Source of the DNA: Brevipalpus yothersi
Taxonomy: Eukaryota > Arthropoda > Arachnida > Trombidiformes > Tenuipalpidae
Direction of reading: 5' to 3'
Assembly: GCA_003956705.1 (NCBI GenBank)
Contig: QZCP01000401.1
Span: 62,001-126,000 of the forward strand
Length of the DNA: 64,000 nt
In this document: positions 48,470 through 59,119 of the stretch, one piece after another
How positions within the stretch are numbered: position 1 is the stretch's first letter
Layout: every line of letters starts with the position of its first letter
Translations under genes and position numbers: made by a program
The notes under the pieces: generated by a model
Databases searched by the model: none
What the model was told of the DNA's origin: nothing
Seen by the model: the letters and a program-made list of their open reading frames with translations, nothing else

Positions 48470-49308
48470 TGCGAAACAGGTCTTCGTTTCAGCGATTGTA
48501 CAGTTAAAAACTGAATCCACTCCGAAGGCTAAACCTCATACAACTGCCTCATACCTAAAACTTTAGTGCATTTAATAGCTGAAATATATCTAATAAATAT
48601 CAGTTCATCGTCGAATTTTTTCTCAATTTGAGCGTGTTTTTGGATGAGCATTTTTCATCTTGTCGGCTCATCATATTATCATTCATACCCATATCATTAG
48701 GGTCAAGAATCTTCACATAACTGTAAAAATATCCTCCTCAACTGGTCGTAATGTTGGCAGAGAACAATTCGATCATTCACTAGCTTTAAGTGGGTACTTT
48801 GTTCATCCATTTCACTAAACACCAAGCAATCTCCATCTAACATTGTTAGTATTCCCTCAAAGAAATTAGTTCAAAAAACTCACTTTATTAATCGAAACTT
48901 TATCCATGGAATATGTACATATATCCCATGGATTCAGATATTCTGAACTATTCAGAACTTTTTGAGCCTCAAAAGTCTCTCAAATAAAGTGAATCATAGA
49001 TGTCATTACTGTTACTGTTACTGTCGAGGTCTTATCATGAAGTGTTCATGATGAAGACTTGTGCTTTTTCGGAAATTTTTTCATGATGACTTCAGTTTCT
49101 TTAAATTTTTTTTCACTGATGATGGTAAATATTGTTGATTGTTTGATGATGATATATGAAGTATAAATAAGGAGATCATCTGTGAGTGTAATTATTTGTG
49201 TGTACTCTGGGTGGAGGTTTTGTGGTATTGAATATATACAATAAACATATACACCGTGAATACATATTATTAACACAGACAGACACACCAACACACACAC
49301 ACACAGAA
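48470..49308. other. 3' UTR and upstream region of the S6 kinase
   Basis: Contains the AATAAA at 48592-48597 of the upstream gene and a (CA)n run (49288-49304) just before the kinase start codon. No ORF of note. Confidence 0.6.
48592..48597 (+). terminator. Poly(A) signal AATAAA
   Basis: 123 bp after the stop of the secreted orphan gene at 46534. Confidence 0.65.
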
Positions 49309-50865
49309 ATGGCCGAAAGTGAAATCAATTCAAGTGATCAACGAAGAAGACGCCGTCTTGATCAATCTATCAGTCATGATAGTGCCTTAATTTTTGACAT
49401 TGAAGGACTTGATACACCACATACGGAATTGAAATCAGCATCCAATCAATCGGATTCCGATGATCACCACCAGCATCAAAATGTTCGCAAAGAGGATAGT
49501 GATGCACCTGAAGATAGTGATGTTGATGATCTGGGCAATTGTGATGTAAAGACTCTCTCGATAGGATGTGATTCTCTGTTCACCTCACAGGTTGATTCCA
49601 AGTATGTTAGTCAAGTTGGTCCCAGTGATTTTGAATTACTCAAAGTACTTGGACGTGGTGGTTATGGTAAAGTTTTTCAAGTACGAAAAGTAGCTGGTAA
49701 TGATAGAGGAAAAATATTCGCAATGAAAGTCTTAAAGAAAGGTACACTATGTCGTAGTCAAAAAGATACCGCCCACACAAAAGCTGAACGTAGCATATTA
49801 GAATCGGTCAAGCATCCATTCATTGTTGACCTGATTTATGCATTCCAAACAGGCAACAAATTGTATCTTATTTTAGAATATCTTAGTGGTGGTGAACTTT
49901 TTATGCATCTTGAACGTGAAGGCATATTTTTGGAGGATACTGCCTGCTTTTACTTGTCCGAAATTGTACTTGCCCTAGAACATCTACACCGTGGAGGTAT
50001 CATTTATCGAGATTTGAAACCCGAAAATATTCTACTTGATTCAAAGGGCCATATAAAGTTAACCGATTTTGGTCTTTGTAAGGAAACACTGGAAAATGAA
50101 AATATTACTCACACTTTTTGCGGAACTATCGAGTATATGGCACCAGAAATATTGACACGATCTGGTCATGCTAAAGGAGTTGATTGGTGGAGTCTTGGTG
50201 CTCTCATGTACGATATGCTTGTTGGTCACCCGCCATTCACAGCAGATTCCCGCAAGAAAACTATCGATAAAATACTTCGCGGGAAACTCAACTTGCCGCC
50301 CTATTTAACGCCCGATGCTAAAGACTTGATCCGAAAGCTATTACAACGTAAACCCCAGATACGGTTGGGCTCATCAAACGATGATGCCATACCGATCAAG
50401 CGTCATCAATTCTTCCATAATGTTAACTGGGATGATGTGTTTGCTAAGCGTTGTGATCCCCCAATCAAACCGATGCTTTCAAGTGAGGATGATACCTCTT
50501 TATTTGATACTCGTTTTACTCATCAGCCGCCCATTGATAGTCCCGATGAGTCAATGATTAGTGAAAGTTTTAATCGAACTTTCCTGGGATTCACTTATGT
50601 AGCCCCTTCTTTGCTGGAAGAATTGAATAAGCCAAAGTCCCCAAGAAAGCATTTTCTCCATCGAAATGGAAGTTCATCATCTTCCCGCCCACTCACCGCA
50701 GAACCTGATGAACAAATGGACTGTGGTAGCCTAGAAAATGCAACAACCTCTGCAGCAGATGTTGATAAGACCTCTGTGGGAATCAACAAGTCCACACGTT
50801 CTCCTTCTCTCCCCGTGAAACAAATGAGAAAGGTTGATTTTTTCTCGTTTCTTTTTCATCTTTAA
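49309..50865 (+). CDS. S6K: p70 ribosomal protein S6 kinase
   Basis: AGC-family Ser/Thr kinase downstream of TOR and PDK1 that stimulates translation and growth. A single open frame gives 518 residues from the ATG at 49309 (human S6K1 525). The kinase domain has GRGGYG (115-120), Lys140, YRDLKPEN (233-240) and DFG (253-255). Regulatory sites are conserved: T-loop Thr269 (THTFCGTIEYMAPE), turn-motif Ser411 (PIDSPDES) and hydrophobic-motif Thr429 (FLGFTY). The N-terminal TOS-like motif reads FDIEG (29-33) rather than FDIDL. The frame ends QMRKVDFFSFLFHL; a 67-bp intron from GTTGAT (50832) to an ACAG acceptor (50898) would instead end the protein QMRKLR. No intron interrupts the kinase domain, which is unusual beside its intron-rich neighbours. 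Confidence 0.96.
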   Translation: MAESEINSSDQRRRRRLDQSISHDSALIFDIEGLDTPHTELKSASNQSDSDDHHQHQNVRKEDSDAPEDSDVDDLGNCDVKTLSIGCDSLFTSQVDSKYVSQVGPSDFELLKVLGRGGYGKVFQVRKVAGNDRGKIFAMKVLKKGTLCRSQKDTAHTKAERSILESVKHPFIVDLIYAFQTGNKLYLILEYLSGGELFMHLEREGIFLEDTACFYLSEIVLALEHLHRGGIIYRDLKPENILLDSKGHIKLTDFGLCKETLENENITHTFCGTIEYMAPEILTRSGHAKGVDWWSLGALMYDMLVGHPPFTADSRKKTIDKILRGKLNLPPYLTPDAKDLIRKLLQRKPQIRLGSSNDDAIPIKRHQFFHNVNWDDVFAKRCDPPIKPMLSSEDDTSLFDTRFTHQPPIDSPDESMISESFNRTFLGFTYVAPSLLEELNKPKSPRKHFLHRNGSSSSSRPLTAEPDEQMDCGSLENATTSAADVDKTSVGINKSTRSPSLPVKQMRKVDFFSFLFHL

Positions 50866-53077
50866 ATTGGAAAACTGTTATATTTATATATTTACAGCTT
50901 CGTTGATCTTTTCAACGCTGTACTTCTAGAGGAGCTTGATATTTGAGCCTCGATATTACTGATCTCTATTAGAATGCATATCCTTTTGTATCTTTGGCTA
51001 TTCATGGATATTACTCTTCTTATATTCCAATGATCTCAAATGATCGGTATCTTTTGTTTTTTTGCGATTCTTTATTTATGGGGCATCATTGTAGGCTGAT
51101 GAAATGTGAGCAAAATACCCCATATCTTGTTCTTTTCGATGATGATGTTGATTCTATTGATCGCTATAAAATGTTAGTCTTCTTCTCTATGATTTATCCA
51201 TGAACTGAGGATCTATTTTTCAACTATGCTCTCATTCTCAATATAACACTATCCTATTGATCATATCTTGCTGATCTCATGTTTTTTTCTCTCTCATTCA
51301 CAGATCCATATTTGACAACGACCGATCTTAGTCTGATAATTTTAGAGGCTAATTAATTGAACATAAGTATACTGCAAGGCTCTGCTGTTATTATTTCTCT
51401 CCTCAAGTGCCTAACTGATGGGCTGGTGACAACATGGTTACGGCTGATTTTGGTGCTAATCTAATGTTCTGCTTGCTCTCCATTCAACACCAAAAAGTCT
51501 ACCAAGTTTTCGTTGTTTGAACTTTTCAAAAATCGCTGTATGGTCATGATTCGGTACAGCATTCTTACTTTATTGTCGTTATTGTTGCAAATATGCTATA
51601 AGAATATCTTCAACAAGTCTTTTAAATCATTAATTTAAACCTTATCGTCTGATTATCGCAATTATTTATCTTCAAATCAGTATCAGTATCAGCGTAAAGC
51701 GAAGATCTCGCTACAAATAACAAGTCTGTACCATTCAATTTTGCAATAATCGATCAAAATATTGAAAATTGAATCCTTGAAGTTGTTATGTGGTAACTTC
51801 CTGAATCATCGAAAGCCTACAATATGCTGGTTTCTGAATCAAGCGGACATTGAACAGCGTTTGAATAATTTTCTCGATGTATTCGGATTAGGCGAGAAAA
51901 TTTATTGAACAAATGCCGATGATTATTCGCTCCCACACCATTTCACTGCTAAGCAAATACCAATGTTCATTCACCCTTATCAGCGTGGTTTTAAGATCAT
52001 TCTCATGCATCGAGCTAGTCTTGATTCAGATGAACTATTCCAAGCTGCCTGTATTTGGCCATATCATTTCCATTAGATCCAGCTGAATATCCATCATCAT
52101 GACATGCTTAATTGAGTAGCATATTTGAGTGAAATCGTTGTTTTCCTTGATTTTGCTAGTTTAGTTTTGCTTGAATATCAAGGTGAATGATGAAGATGAG
52201 TGTTAAACGATCTACTTACGGCCGAGAGACGGTTTTTCTCCAATGAAACACATATGCATCAGAATTTACCCTTTTATTTGGAAAATTTTATGAGCTACAA
52301 CGCAAAATAATTGGATCAGAATTCTCGAAAATTTTCCCATTGACTAACAGATGTTGAATATAGAATGTATTCCAATTCTGGCTGGATTCTTTTCCTTGGT
52401 AGATGTGCACTTACTGAGGTCAGACTGTGTTCCAGTTGCATCAACCACACAGGTAGACGCACTTGATGGTACAACCGTTTGCTTTACCCTTGTAAGCCCA
52501 CCATCTTTGGATCTACAAGGCTAATTGAAGGTTTTTCCACTCAAGTCATGATCAATGATCCTACAATTAGATTCATTAACCAGTCTCAATCTCAGATCTG
52601 TGAAGGATATATGAGTACCAATGTATGCAGTCATTTGAAAGATAGTGTTTCGAAATCTCTGGAATTACAAAGACGATGATAAACAATTACTGACGGATCT
52701 TGTCAGAAATTTTCGATTCTATATTTTATATTCCCTATTGGATGGTGAAAGAAGACCATGAGGTGAAAGGCAATATTATAAGTTAGAGACGAGCTATCAG
52801 ATGCATTTGAGGCATTCTCTATCATTCCAAGAGGCCAGTACTAGTTTATCCATTTTTAATCTGAGGCAATCATAAGCTATTGAATTACAGTTAAGATTGG
52901 TTTGCTATCGTTCATCTCGAGATGAGTTATCCTAACAATTGCAACTCCAATAAAGGCAGGACAGTGACCAACAACTCATAATCCCAAATTGAGTTTTTTT
53001 CTTCCACAGAATTTGGATCCAATTTTTTTGTTACTTCTCTGACGAGAAAACGCAATTGCCCTCAGCATAAAATCAAA
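50866..53077. other. Non-coding stretch
   Basis: About 2.2 kb without a supportable gene. The frame of the next gene stays open upstream to an acceptor-like TTCTTCCACAG ending at 53009, so part of this stretch may be an intron or 5' UTR of that gene. Confidence 0.5.
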
Positions 53078-53787
53078 ATGTGCAATAGATCGTCGATTTT
53101 GGAACAGGATGAAGATGGTGTCCACCCTCATCGTTTCGCTGACTTGATGAGAACTTTATCCCAAATCCACAGCGGAAACAATAATTCCACAGGCGGAGAA
53201 GCCTCAGCCCCTTTGAGGGCAATCATCTTCGCTCTTTACAACATCAAGATTGGTAATCTGTTAGAGTGTGATTCACTGGACAGGTAAATAACGATGAAAG
53301 GCTTTGCTAAAATTCTGACTAACATCCTCTGCTAGTAATGTCTTGAGAGATTGTAAAGTCGCCGATGGAGGCGATCTAAATGGATCATATCAGATATTCT
53401 TGGATGGGATTGAGCCGCACAGCCCTACACTCAAAACGAGGTTGCTAAGAAAATAAAAGATTTAATCGGTGAGTCAAAATATATGTCCAGAGTTAGGCTT
53501 CAACTAAGATTTATCATCAAAATTATCTAACCCCAATTCCACATATTGTAGATACCTCAGAATCAACCAAGCTGCATGAATGCAAAGAATGTCCGAAAGA
53601 AAAACCTGAAAAATCAACGGACTACAGTAAAATCGCAGACCATGTTAAAAGGGAACATTTGGTACAGAAAGTTCGATGTAATAGATGTGGTGCTGAACGT
53701 CTAAGAGTAGCAGACATGAATCAACACTTGCCGAAGTGTATGAGGCTTAGCAAAGGATCTAAGAAGTCTAAAAAGGGCCCAAAATAA
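53078..53787 (+). CDS. Small zinc-finger protein, exon structure uncertain
   Basis: Exon 1 (53078-53283, MCNRSSILEQ..., ending in a GTAAAT donor) and the last exon (53552-53787) are clear. The last exon encodes CKECPKEKPEKSTDYSKIADHVKREH and CNRCGAERLRVADMNQHLPKC, two C2H2/C2HC-type fingers, then a Lys/Ser tail. The middle is ambiguous because the simple exon 53336-53468 shifts the frame. Two models restore it: a 17-nt microexon 53336-53352 (donor GTAAAG; 152 aa), or exons 53336-53357 and 53423-53468 (weaker GTCGCC donor, CACAG acceptor; 169 aa, adding NEVAKKIKDLI). Exon 1 is also open upstream to an acceptor at 53009, so more 5' exons may exist. A diverged copy of the middle exon lies at 53895. 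It may be a young or decaying gene. Confidence 0.5.
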
Positions 53788-53855
53788 TTGAATTCAATCA
53801 CACTCTTCCGAAAGTTGCATCTTTTCCTGATTTTCGAATTAAATCTGCAAAATCA

Positions 53856-54048
53856 GGCTTTGGTAAAATTCTAACTAACATCCTCTTCTGCTAGTGATGT
53901 CTTGAAAGACTGCTTGAAGAACAAAATCTGGCTTTCAATCCAAAAAACTTCAAGAGTCAAGAGTTTTAATCTCAAAACCATAATCAGAAGACTCACCATA
54001 GTCATGTACAATAATAATAATGACCCTTTTTGGTCGAAATACTTTTGA
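53856..54048 (+). pseudogene. Duplicated middle exon of the zinc-finger gene
   Basis: The sequence GGCTTTGGTAAAATTCTAAC and the following CATCCTCTTCTGCTAG/TGATGTCTTGAAAGACTG repeat, with a few changes, the intron end and exon start at 53301-53352. The copy stays open for 51 codons to TGA at 54046-54048 but lacks the downstream donor of the first copy. It may be an alternative terminal exon or a dead duplicate. Confidence 0.5.
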
Positions 54049-55489
54049 ATATTTATTTTTTTGCTGGTCATTTGATCATCAATCTAATTTTCAATTTGAG
54101 CAGAAATTTTATCTCTCTTTCGATCAACTCTTCCAAGTTTTCATGTCATCTTGATCTTTTTTTATCTCTCTTTTCAATCTATTTATCTAGTCAACTAATT
54201 AATCTAGTCATTGCGATTTAAATTTCTCATTATCATCACACTTCAATTTTTCTATCTCATTTTCTTCATCACAATTTCTGAAGGTTCAAATCTTCGAAGT
54301 ATTTTTACATGATTACTAAAAAATGAATTCTTCTTTCTTTCATACTGATCTTTGTTCATAGACTTGAATACCTATCGATGAGATCATGTTCAAATCATCG
54401 AAAAGTTAGAATGATCAGAGAAAATTAAACGAACCTCTCTTTTCTCCTACACCAAGTTCTTCTCACGTCTGACATCCAAACTAGAGGGCTTCAATGGGTT
54501 CAAAACGAATGACTAATTAAATGATTAAGTTAAACTACTAGTTATTTTCTGAGAAAGTTATCATCCGACTTCTATTCTCTGTTAAAATTTCTTAGGAATC
54601 GCATGAAAATCGAGGTTTCTCCAACATTCAGTCATGATGATGCTCTTTTTTTAGCTCTCTCATCAGAGCATCTTTGCTCCATCCACTTATAAGCAAATTG
54701 ATCTCATTTCGAAAATCTGGCAAACCAGTTCCGAGCCAATATCATTATTCAACTTTACTGATGAAATATCTGTAGCAAGTGAAAGTGAATTGAAAAGGCG
54801 GAATCTATCAGGCGAATTATCATGTCATCCGTTTCTTGTGGATGTAGAATGGATCAAGTTATACACACACAAACTCTTGCTACTGCTACTTGATCAAGCG
54901 GTATATATATTTAGTATCGTGAACATCAGTTCGGCGATGTCTGTTTACGATGGTGATGAACAGACATTGAAACCGCCGAAAATGAGATTCTTGGAACAAG
55001 TTTCGAGTTGAAGAGATGAAGATAAATCTTCTGATGCTGTATAGCCTCAGGCATTTCCGTCTCGCAAAAATTTTCTCATTCTGGACTCATTCTAACCCGA
55101 TCGAATAGCACACATACTAACTACTGGTTGACTAACTACTATTTTTGATTCTAACCAAATTGGTAGCTGATCCACACACTGTGAGTGGTAGTAAGTGGTC
55201 AAAAGAATTGTTGATTATTGTTGATTTTTTTCTCATTTGAATCTTCAATAGATTCTTTAATAAAGAGTCAATAGTGAGATTGCATCACCAGTGATAGCTC
55301 TAAATTTTGGAATCGAGAAACTTTCGATATGTGTTGTTTCTTTACGATTCGATTACTTTCAATTCAATTTTTGAACCAATAAATTTCTCTCTACTATATT
55401 ACAAAACTGAATGCCCTGGAAAGTGTGTTAACAACAGTAAAAAAATACTAGAAAATCAATCAATCAATTGTGCAACTTTCACGGATACC
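54049..55489. other. Intergenic / 5' region, nothing recognised
   Basis: AT-rich, no supportable ORF. The frame of the next gene is open upstream of its ATG to 55307 without another good start. Confidence 0.55.
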
Positions 55490-57331
55490 ATGAAATTTTT
55501 ATCCACATTAGTGATTGTGATCGTCGTCCAATTGATCAATGGACCCCAACATAGTGAATCAATTTTAAGACCTCTCATCAAATTACGGCCCAAAATTGTG
55601 CTAGGCAAGGGTAAATATGACGATGATGCCCTGGGCTTGTATCGTGTTCTTGGTAGAACTTTTGTGGGTCTCTATCTTCTTGGTGCCATACACAAGCCAT
55701 ATGGTGGATTATATGGTGGATACCAGTCACCGTTTAGTGTAACCTTTTCGGTTGGCAAAAAAGTGGAAGCTGGTAAATCAGGTGGTAAACATAGACACCA
55801 TCGACATCATGATGATGATGAAGATGCTGAGGAAGATGATGATCACCATCATCACCATCACCATCATCGTTATAAAGGCGAAAGTAAGAGTAAATATTCA
55901 GATGATACAGATGAAAAATCAGTGAAACACATAGTAGTTTCACATAAATTTGTCGATAAGCCCACCTCACTGGACCCTTCAATGATGACCGAAATGGTGG
56001 AAGGAAGTACTGGACCCATCGTTTCGGCGGTCACCGATCCATGGTCTGCGGCAAGTAGTGCTGAAAGTGCAAGCTATCGATCACCATCCAGTGGAATGAC
56101 ATCATTGCGAGATTTATCATCTCTTCCATTATCAGCCTCCTCAGCATCTTCCTCATCCTCATCCTATTCTTCCTCTTCGTCACCGGTGGCCAGTATTGTG
56201 AGAGGAAGAAAATTGTATTCATCAGGTAATAAATTTTACCGATCAAAAGAGAGTGAAGAGGTGGACAGTAGAGAGGATGATGTTGAGAGTTCTGGTGAAG
56301 GGGATGATTATGATGATTCGGAGGATCAAAAAAATTTACCAATCAATGTTCGTAGTCAATCGAAAATTTACAATCATCGAGATGAGACCATTGATGAGCC
56401 GAAAGGCTTCAAGTATGGATACTCGAGACCACAGTATACTGATTTTATGAAAAGCTCCGAATCATCTCGACGTCAAACCATACATGAACAGGAAGTGGTT
56501 GAAGATGAAAAATTGAATTTAAATTCCAACACTGATAACTCAACCGAACATCGTTCGACAGTTTTCGATCAGCCTGAGGATTCATCAATCAAAGATGAGC
56601 CAGTGACTACAATCTCAACACCATTACCAAATGTTACTACAATATCTACGTTACCGTTAAATACAACAGCTACATCTCCACTGAATGTCTCTGAATCAAT
56701 TAAAGTATCAAATGCAACTATTAAAGAGTCTGTAACACCAACAGAACCTTCCCAACCAGAAGATACAACAATTGTTGGTGATACTTTCTTGGAAGAAATT
56801 CGAAAGATTGAGAATTCATTGATGGTCCAAAAAACTGAAGCTCTCGGACGACTTCGAATTGAGAAAGAACTAAATTCAGCACCCACAACATCATCGAAAG
56901 TTGCCAAAGATGATGCTAATTACGATTTGATTATATCAACTCCAATTCATGAGGAAGGAGAAAGTGTGGAGAAGGCGATTGTCCATCGAAGGCGGAAGAA
57001 TCGCCGAAAAAATCGTAAAGGTAGACGAAAGAATAGGAACAGTACTAATAACAATTTGAATAGCAAATCGAGACAGCGAAGACGAAAAATCAATAACAAC
57101 AAAAAGAATCGTTCTAATCGTCGAGTTCCTGGACGAAAAAATCTCAAGATAGCCGATTCTTATCCAATCATATTGCCTCCCGGCTCACGTCCATACCTAA
57201 CGGCAATCAATAATGATAATAATAATATCAAAAAAATTAAAAATCGTTCCCATCAATTTATCATCAACAAATCACCAATATTACCAATCGAATCCCTCTA
57301 TTATCCTTCACCACTATCTGCCATCCGTTAA
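55490..57331 (+). CDS. Secreted His-rich, Ser-rich protein with basic tail, unknown
   Basis: The likely start is the ATG at 55490, because MKFLSTLVIVIVVQLINGPQHSES is a good signal peptide; this gives 613 residues in one exon. A conserved-looking N-terminal part (VLGKGKYDDDALGLYRVLGRTFVGLYLLGAIHKPYGGLYGG) is followed by a His/Asp cluster near 101-126, a Ser run, a long Thr/Pro/Ser stretch with several N-x-S/T sites, and a strongly basic Arg/Lys/Asn-rich C-terminus (about 540-600). The His cluster suggests metal binding and the GLYGGY part recalls cuticle or matrix proteins (inference). Family not recognised. Confidence 0.78.
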   Translation: MKFLSTLVIVIVVQLINGPQHSESILRPLIKLRPKIVLGKGKYDDDALGLYRVLGRTFVGLYLLGAIHKPYGGLYGGYQSPFSVTFSVGKKVEAGKSGGKHRHHRHHDDDEDAEEDDDHHHHHHHHRYKGESKSKYSDDTDEKSVKHIVVSHKFVDKPTSLDPSMMTEMVEGSTGPIVSAVTDPWSAASSAESASYRSPSSGMTSLRDLSSLPLSASSASSSSSSYSSSSSPVASIVRGRKLYSSGNKFYRSKESEEVDSREDDVESSGEGDDYDDSEDQKNLPINVRSQSKIYNHRDETIDEPKGFKYGYSRPQYTDFMKSSESSRRQTIHEQEVVEDEKLNLNSNTDNSTEHRSTVFDQPEDSSIKDEPVTTISTPLPNVTTISTLPLNTTATSPLNVSESIKVSNATIKESVTPTEPSQPEDTTIVGDTFLEEIRKIENSLMVQKTEALGRLRIEKELNSAPTTSSKVAKDDANYDLIISTPIHEEGESVEKAIVHRRRKNRRKNRKGRRKNRNSTNNNLNSKSRQRRRKINNNKKNRSNRRVPGRKNLKIADSYPIILPPGSRPYLTAINNDNNNIKKIKNRSHQFIINKSPILPIESLYYPSPLSAIR

Positions 57332-57877
57332 TTAGTTGAACATATACACAGTTTTTTTTCACGCCATAATATTAATATAATACCTACTACTTTCTACAAT
57401 TCATTCATTCACATATATTTTTGTTGTAAATAAAATTATCCATCTTTTATTTTCCAGGCGAAAAGAAAAAAAAACAAAAATCATCCTTTCCCATCACAAT
57501 CACTGTGTTCATCCCAACTAGCAATTTATTATTAATGATTAATTAATCACTAATCAATAATAATAATAATCGGTTAAAAAGTTTCAAAAGAATAGAGTAA
57601 AAAAAATTCCCGCCACTATTGACACATGAAAGAGAAAGAAAAAAGTCACATGTTAAATGTTTACATCAGCAAAAATGTGTTTCACTTGAGTTGAGAGAAA
57701 AATTTTTGATCCAAGTTCAACCTTTCGTGAATTGATTTCTCTTGATTTTGGTAAGTGTTAATTTTGTTTGATTGTGTGTGTGTGTACTGCTCTGTTGGGG
57801 ATGAACTGTTGAAAGAGAGAGAAAATATTGTTCAATTCGTTTGCGTGTTTCGTCTCTTGCTCTAGGGGATTACTTGA
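57332..57877. other. Intergenic between secreted orphan and DUSP12
   Basis: Contains the AATAAA at 57429-57434 and AT-rich sequence. A GTAAGT donor-like site at 57750 may mark a 5' UTR intron of the next gene (inference). Confidence 0.5.
57429..57434 (+). terminator. Poly(A) signal AATAAA
   Basis: About 100 bp after the stop of the His-rich secreted gene. Confidence 0.65.
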
Positions 57878-58819
57878 ATGCTCAATTACGTTCAAACGAT
57901 GTCCTCTGATTTAGGCCATTTGGCCACACAATTATCGCACATTGATGATCATCTATACTTGTCCGATATTGTATCCGCATCAAATGAATATCTTTTACAC
58001 GATAAACATATCAAATATATTCTCACCGTTAACATTCGTCCCATCATACATCGTCTGCCATCATCAAATTATTTGTTTATCGAAGCTGAAGATATGGAAC
58101 ATCAAGATTTAATATCATACTTTCCACTTTCTTATCAATTTTTGAATGGTGCAATATCGGCACGACAAAATATTCTGGTCCATTGTGTTGCCGGACAATC
58201 GCGAAGTGCAACTCTGGTGATTGCTTACATGATGAAAAAGTATAAATTAAAATATACGGAAGCCAAGGAAAGAGTCCGCCGAGCCAGACCGGTAATTGGC
58301 CCAAACAAAGGATTTCGATCACAATTGAAACTTTACGAAACGATGGGTTATGAGATTGATCGAACCAATCATGATTATCGTATGATAGCGTTGACTCATC
58401 TCGGTGAAACCTGGAAGAGGCAATTTTTGACATCATTTCATCATCGAGCTGAAGATGTTCGATCGGCAGTTAATATGTTCCTGGCCAAAGTTGATCTCAA
58501 TCGAGCTCCATCTCAAGAGACTGTTTATAAGTGTCGCAAATGTCGAGTTTACCTGTTCAATTATCACAATATCTGTTTTCCCGATTATCATTCGTGTTCA
58601 TGCATTTTTCTGGAGCCTCTGCCGTGGATGATTAATTTCATACAAAATACGTCCAAAGGTGACATTCATTGTCCAAAATGTTCAACCAAACTTGGTACAT
58701 ACGATTTCAGTGGCCTTTCATGTGATCCAAATTGTGAAAAGCATGATAAATCGATGTATCTACCAGCTTTCAAGTTTACCAAGAGTAAAGTTGATGAACA
58801 CAAACCAACCAAAGTTTAA
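57878..58819 (+). CDS. DUSP12: Dual-specificity phosphatase 12 (YVH1 family)
   Basis: A single exon encodes 313 residues (human DUSP12 340). The N-terminal dual-specificity phosphatase domain has the active site HCVAGQSRS at 102-110 (Cys103, Arg109). The C-terminal half carries the zinc-binding domain typical of YVH1/DUSP12: YKCRKCRVYLF, then FLEPLPWM, then CPKCSTKLGTYDFSGLSC and PAFKFTKSKVDE. In yeast and animals the protein helps release Mrt4 during 60S ribosome maturation, and the zinc domain is the essential part. Met1 or Met8 could be the start. AATAAA at 58995 ends the transcript, tail to tail with the next gene. Confidence 0.94.
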   Translation: MLNYVQTMSSDLGHLATQLSHIDDHLYLSDIVSASNEYLLHDKHIKYILTVNIRPIIHRLPSSNYLFIEAEDMEHQDLISYFPLSYQFLNGAISARQNILVHCVAGQSRSATLVIAYMMKKYKLKYTEAKERVRRARPVIGPNKGFRSQLKLYETMGYEIDRTNHDYRMIALTHLGETWKRQFLTSFHHRAEDVRSAVNMFLAKVDLNRAPSQETVYKCRKCRVYLFNYHNICFPDYHSCSCIFLEPLPWMINFIQNTSKGDIHCPKCSTKLGTYDFSGLSCDPNCEKHDKSMYLPAFKFTKSKVDEHKPTKV

Positions 58820-58994
58820 CCAGTGAGATTTATTCACTGGGAATTTCAAAGTTTTTTCATGTAAATATTTACGAGTAGTCGCAAGAATGCCTTTCAACCA
58901 GTCAATCAGATGTTTGAGAACATTATATTTTCATCAGTATCGATAGATTATCGTCCAAGTATTTTGTATAGAAATACAAGCAATTTACGTGAAC

Positions 58995-59000
58995 AATAAA
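58995..59000 (+). terminator. Poly(A) signal of DUSP12
   Basis: AATAAA about 175 bp after the stop, 35 bp from the opposing minus-strand signal. Confidence 0.65.
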
Positions 59001-59034
59001 TGAAAGCTCAACATTTTTTGGAAAACAAGTCCTT

Positions 59035-59040
59035 TTTATT
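59035..59040 (-). terminator. Poly(A) signal of the Met-rich gene
   Basis: TTTATT on the plus strand, 80 bp beyond the stop of the minus-strand gene. Confidence 0.6.
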
Positions 59041-59119
59041 CAATCAACAATTCAAATATTCAATAGTACTTCCAGTAGGCAAAAGATAATCATACTGATT
59101 TCGACTTACTATTTTATGA

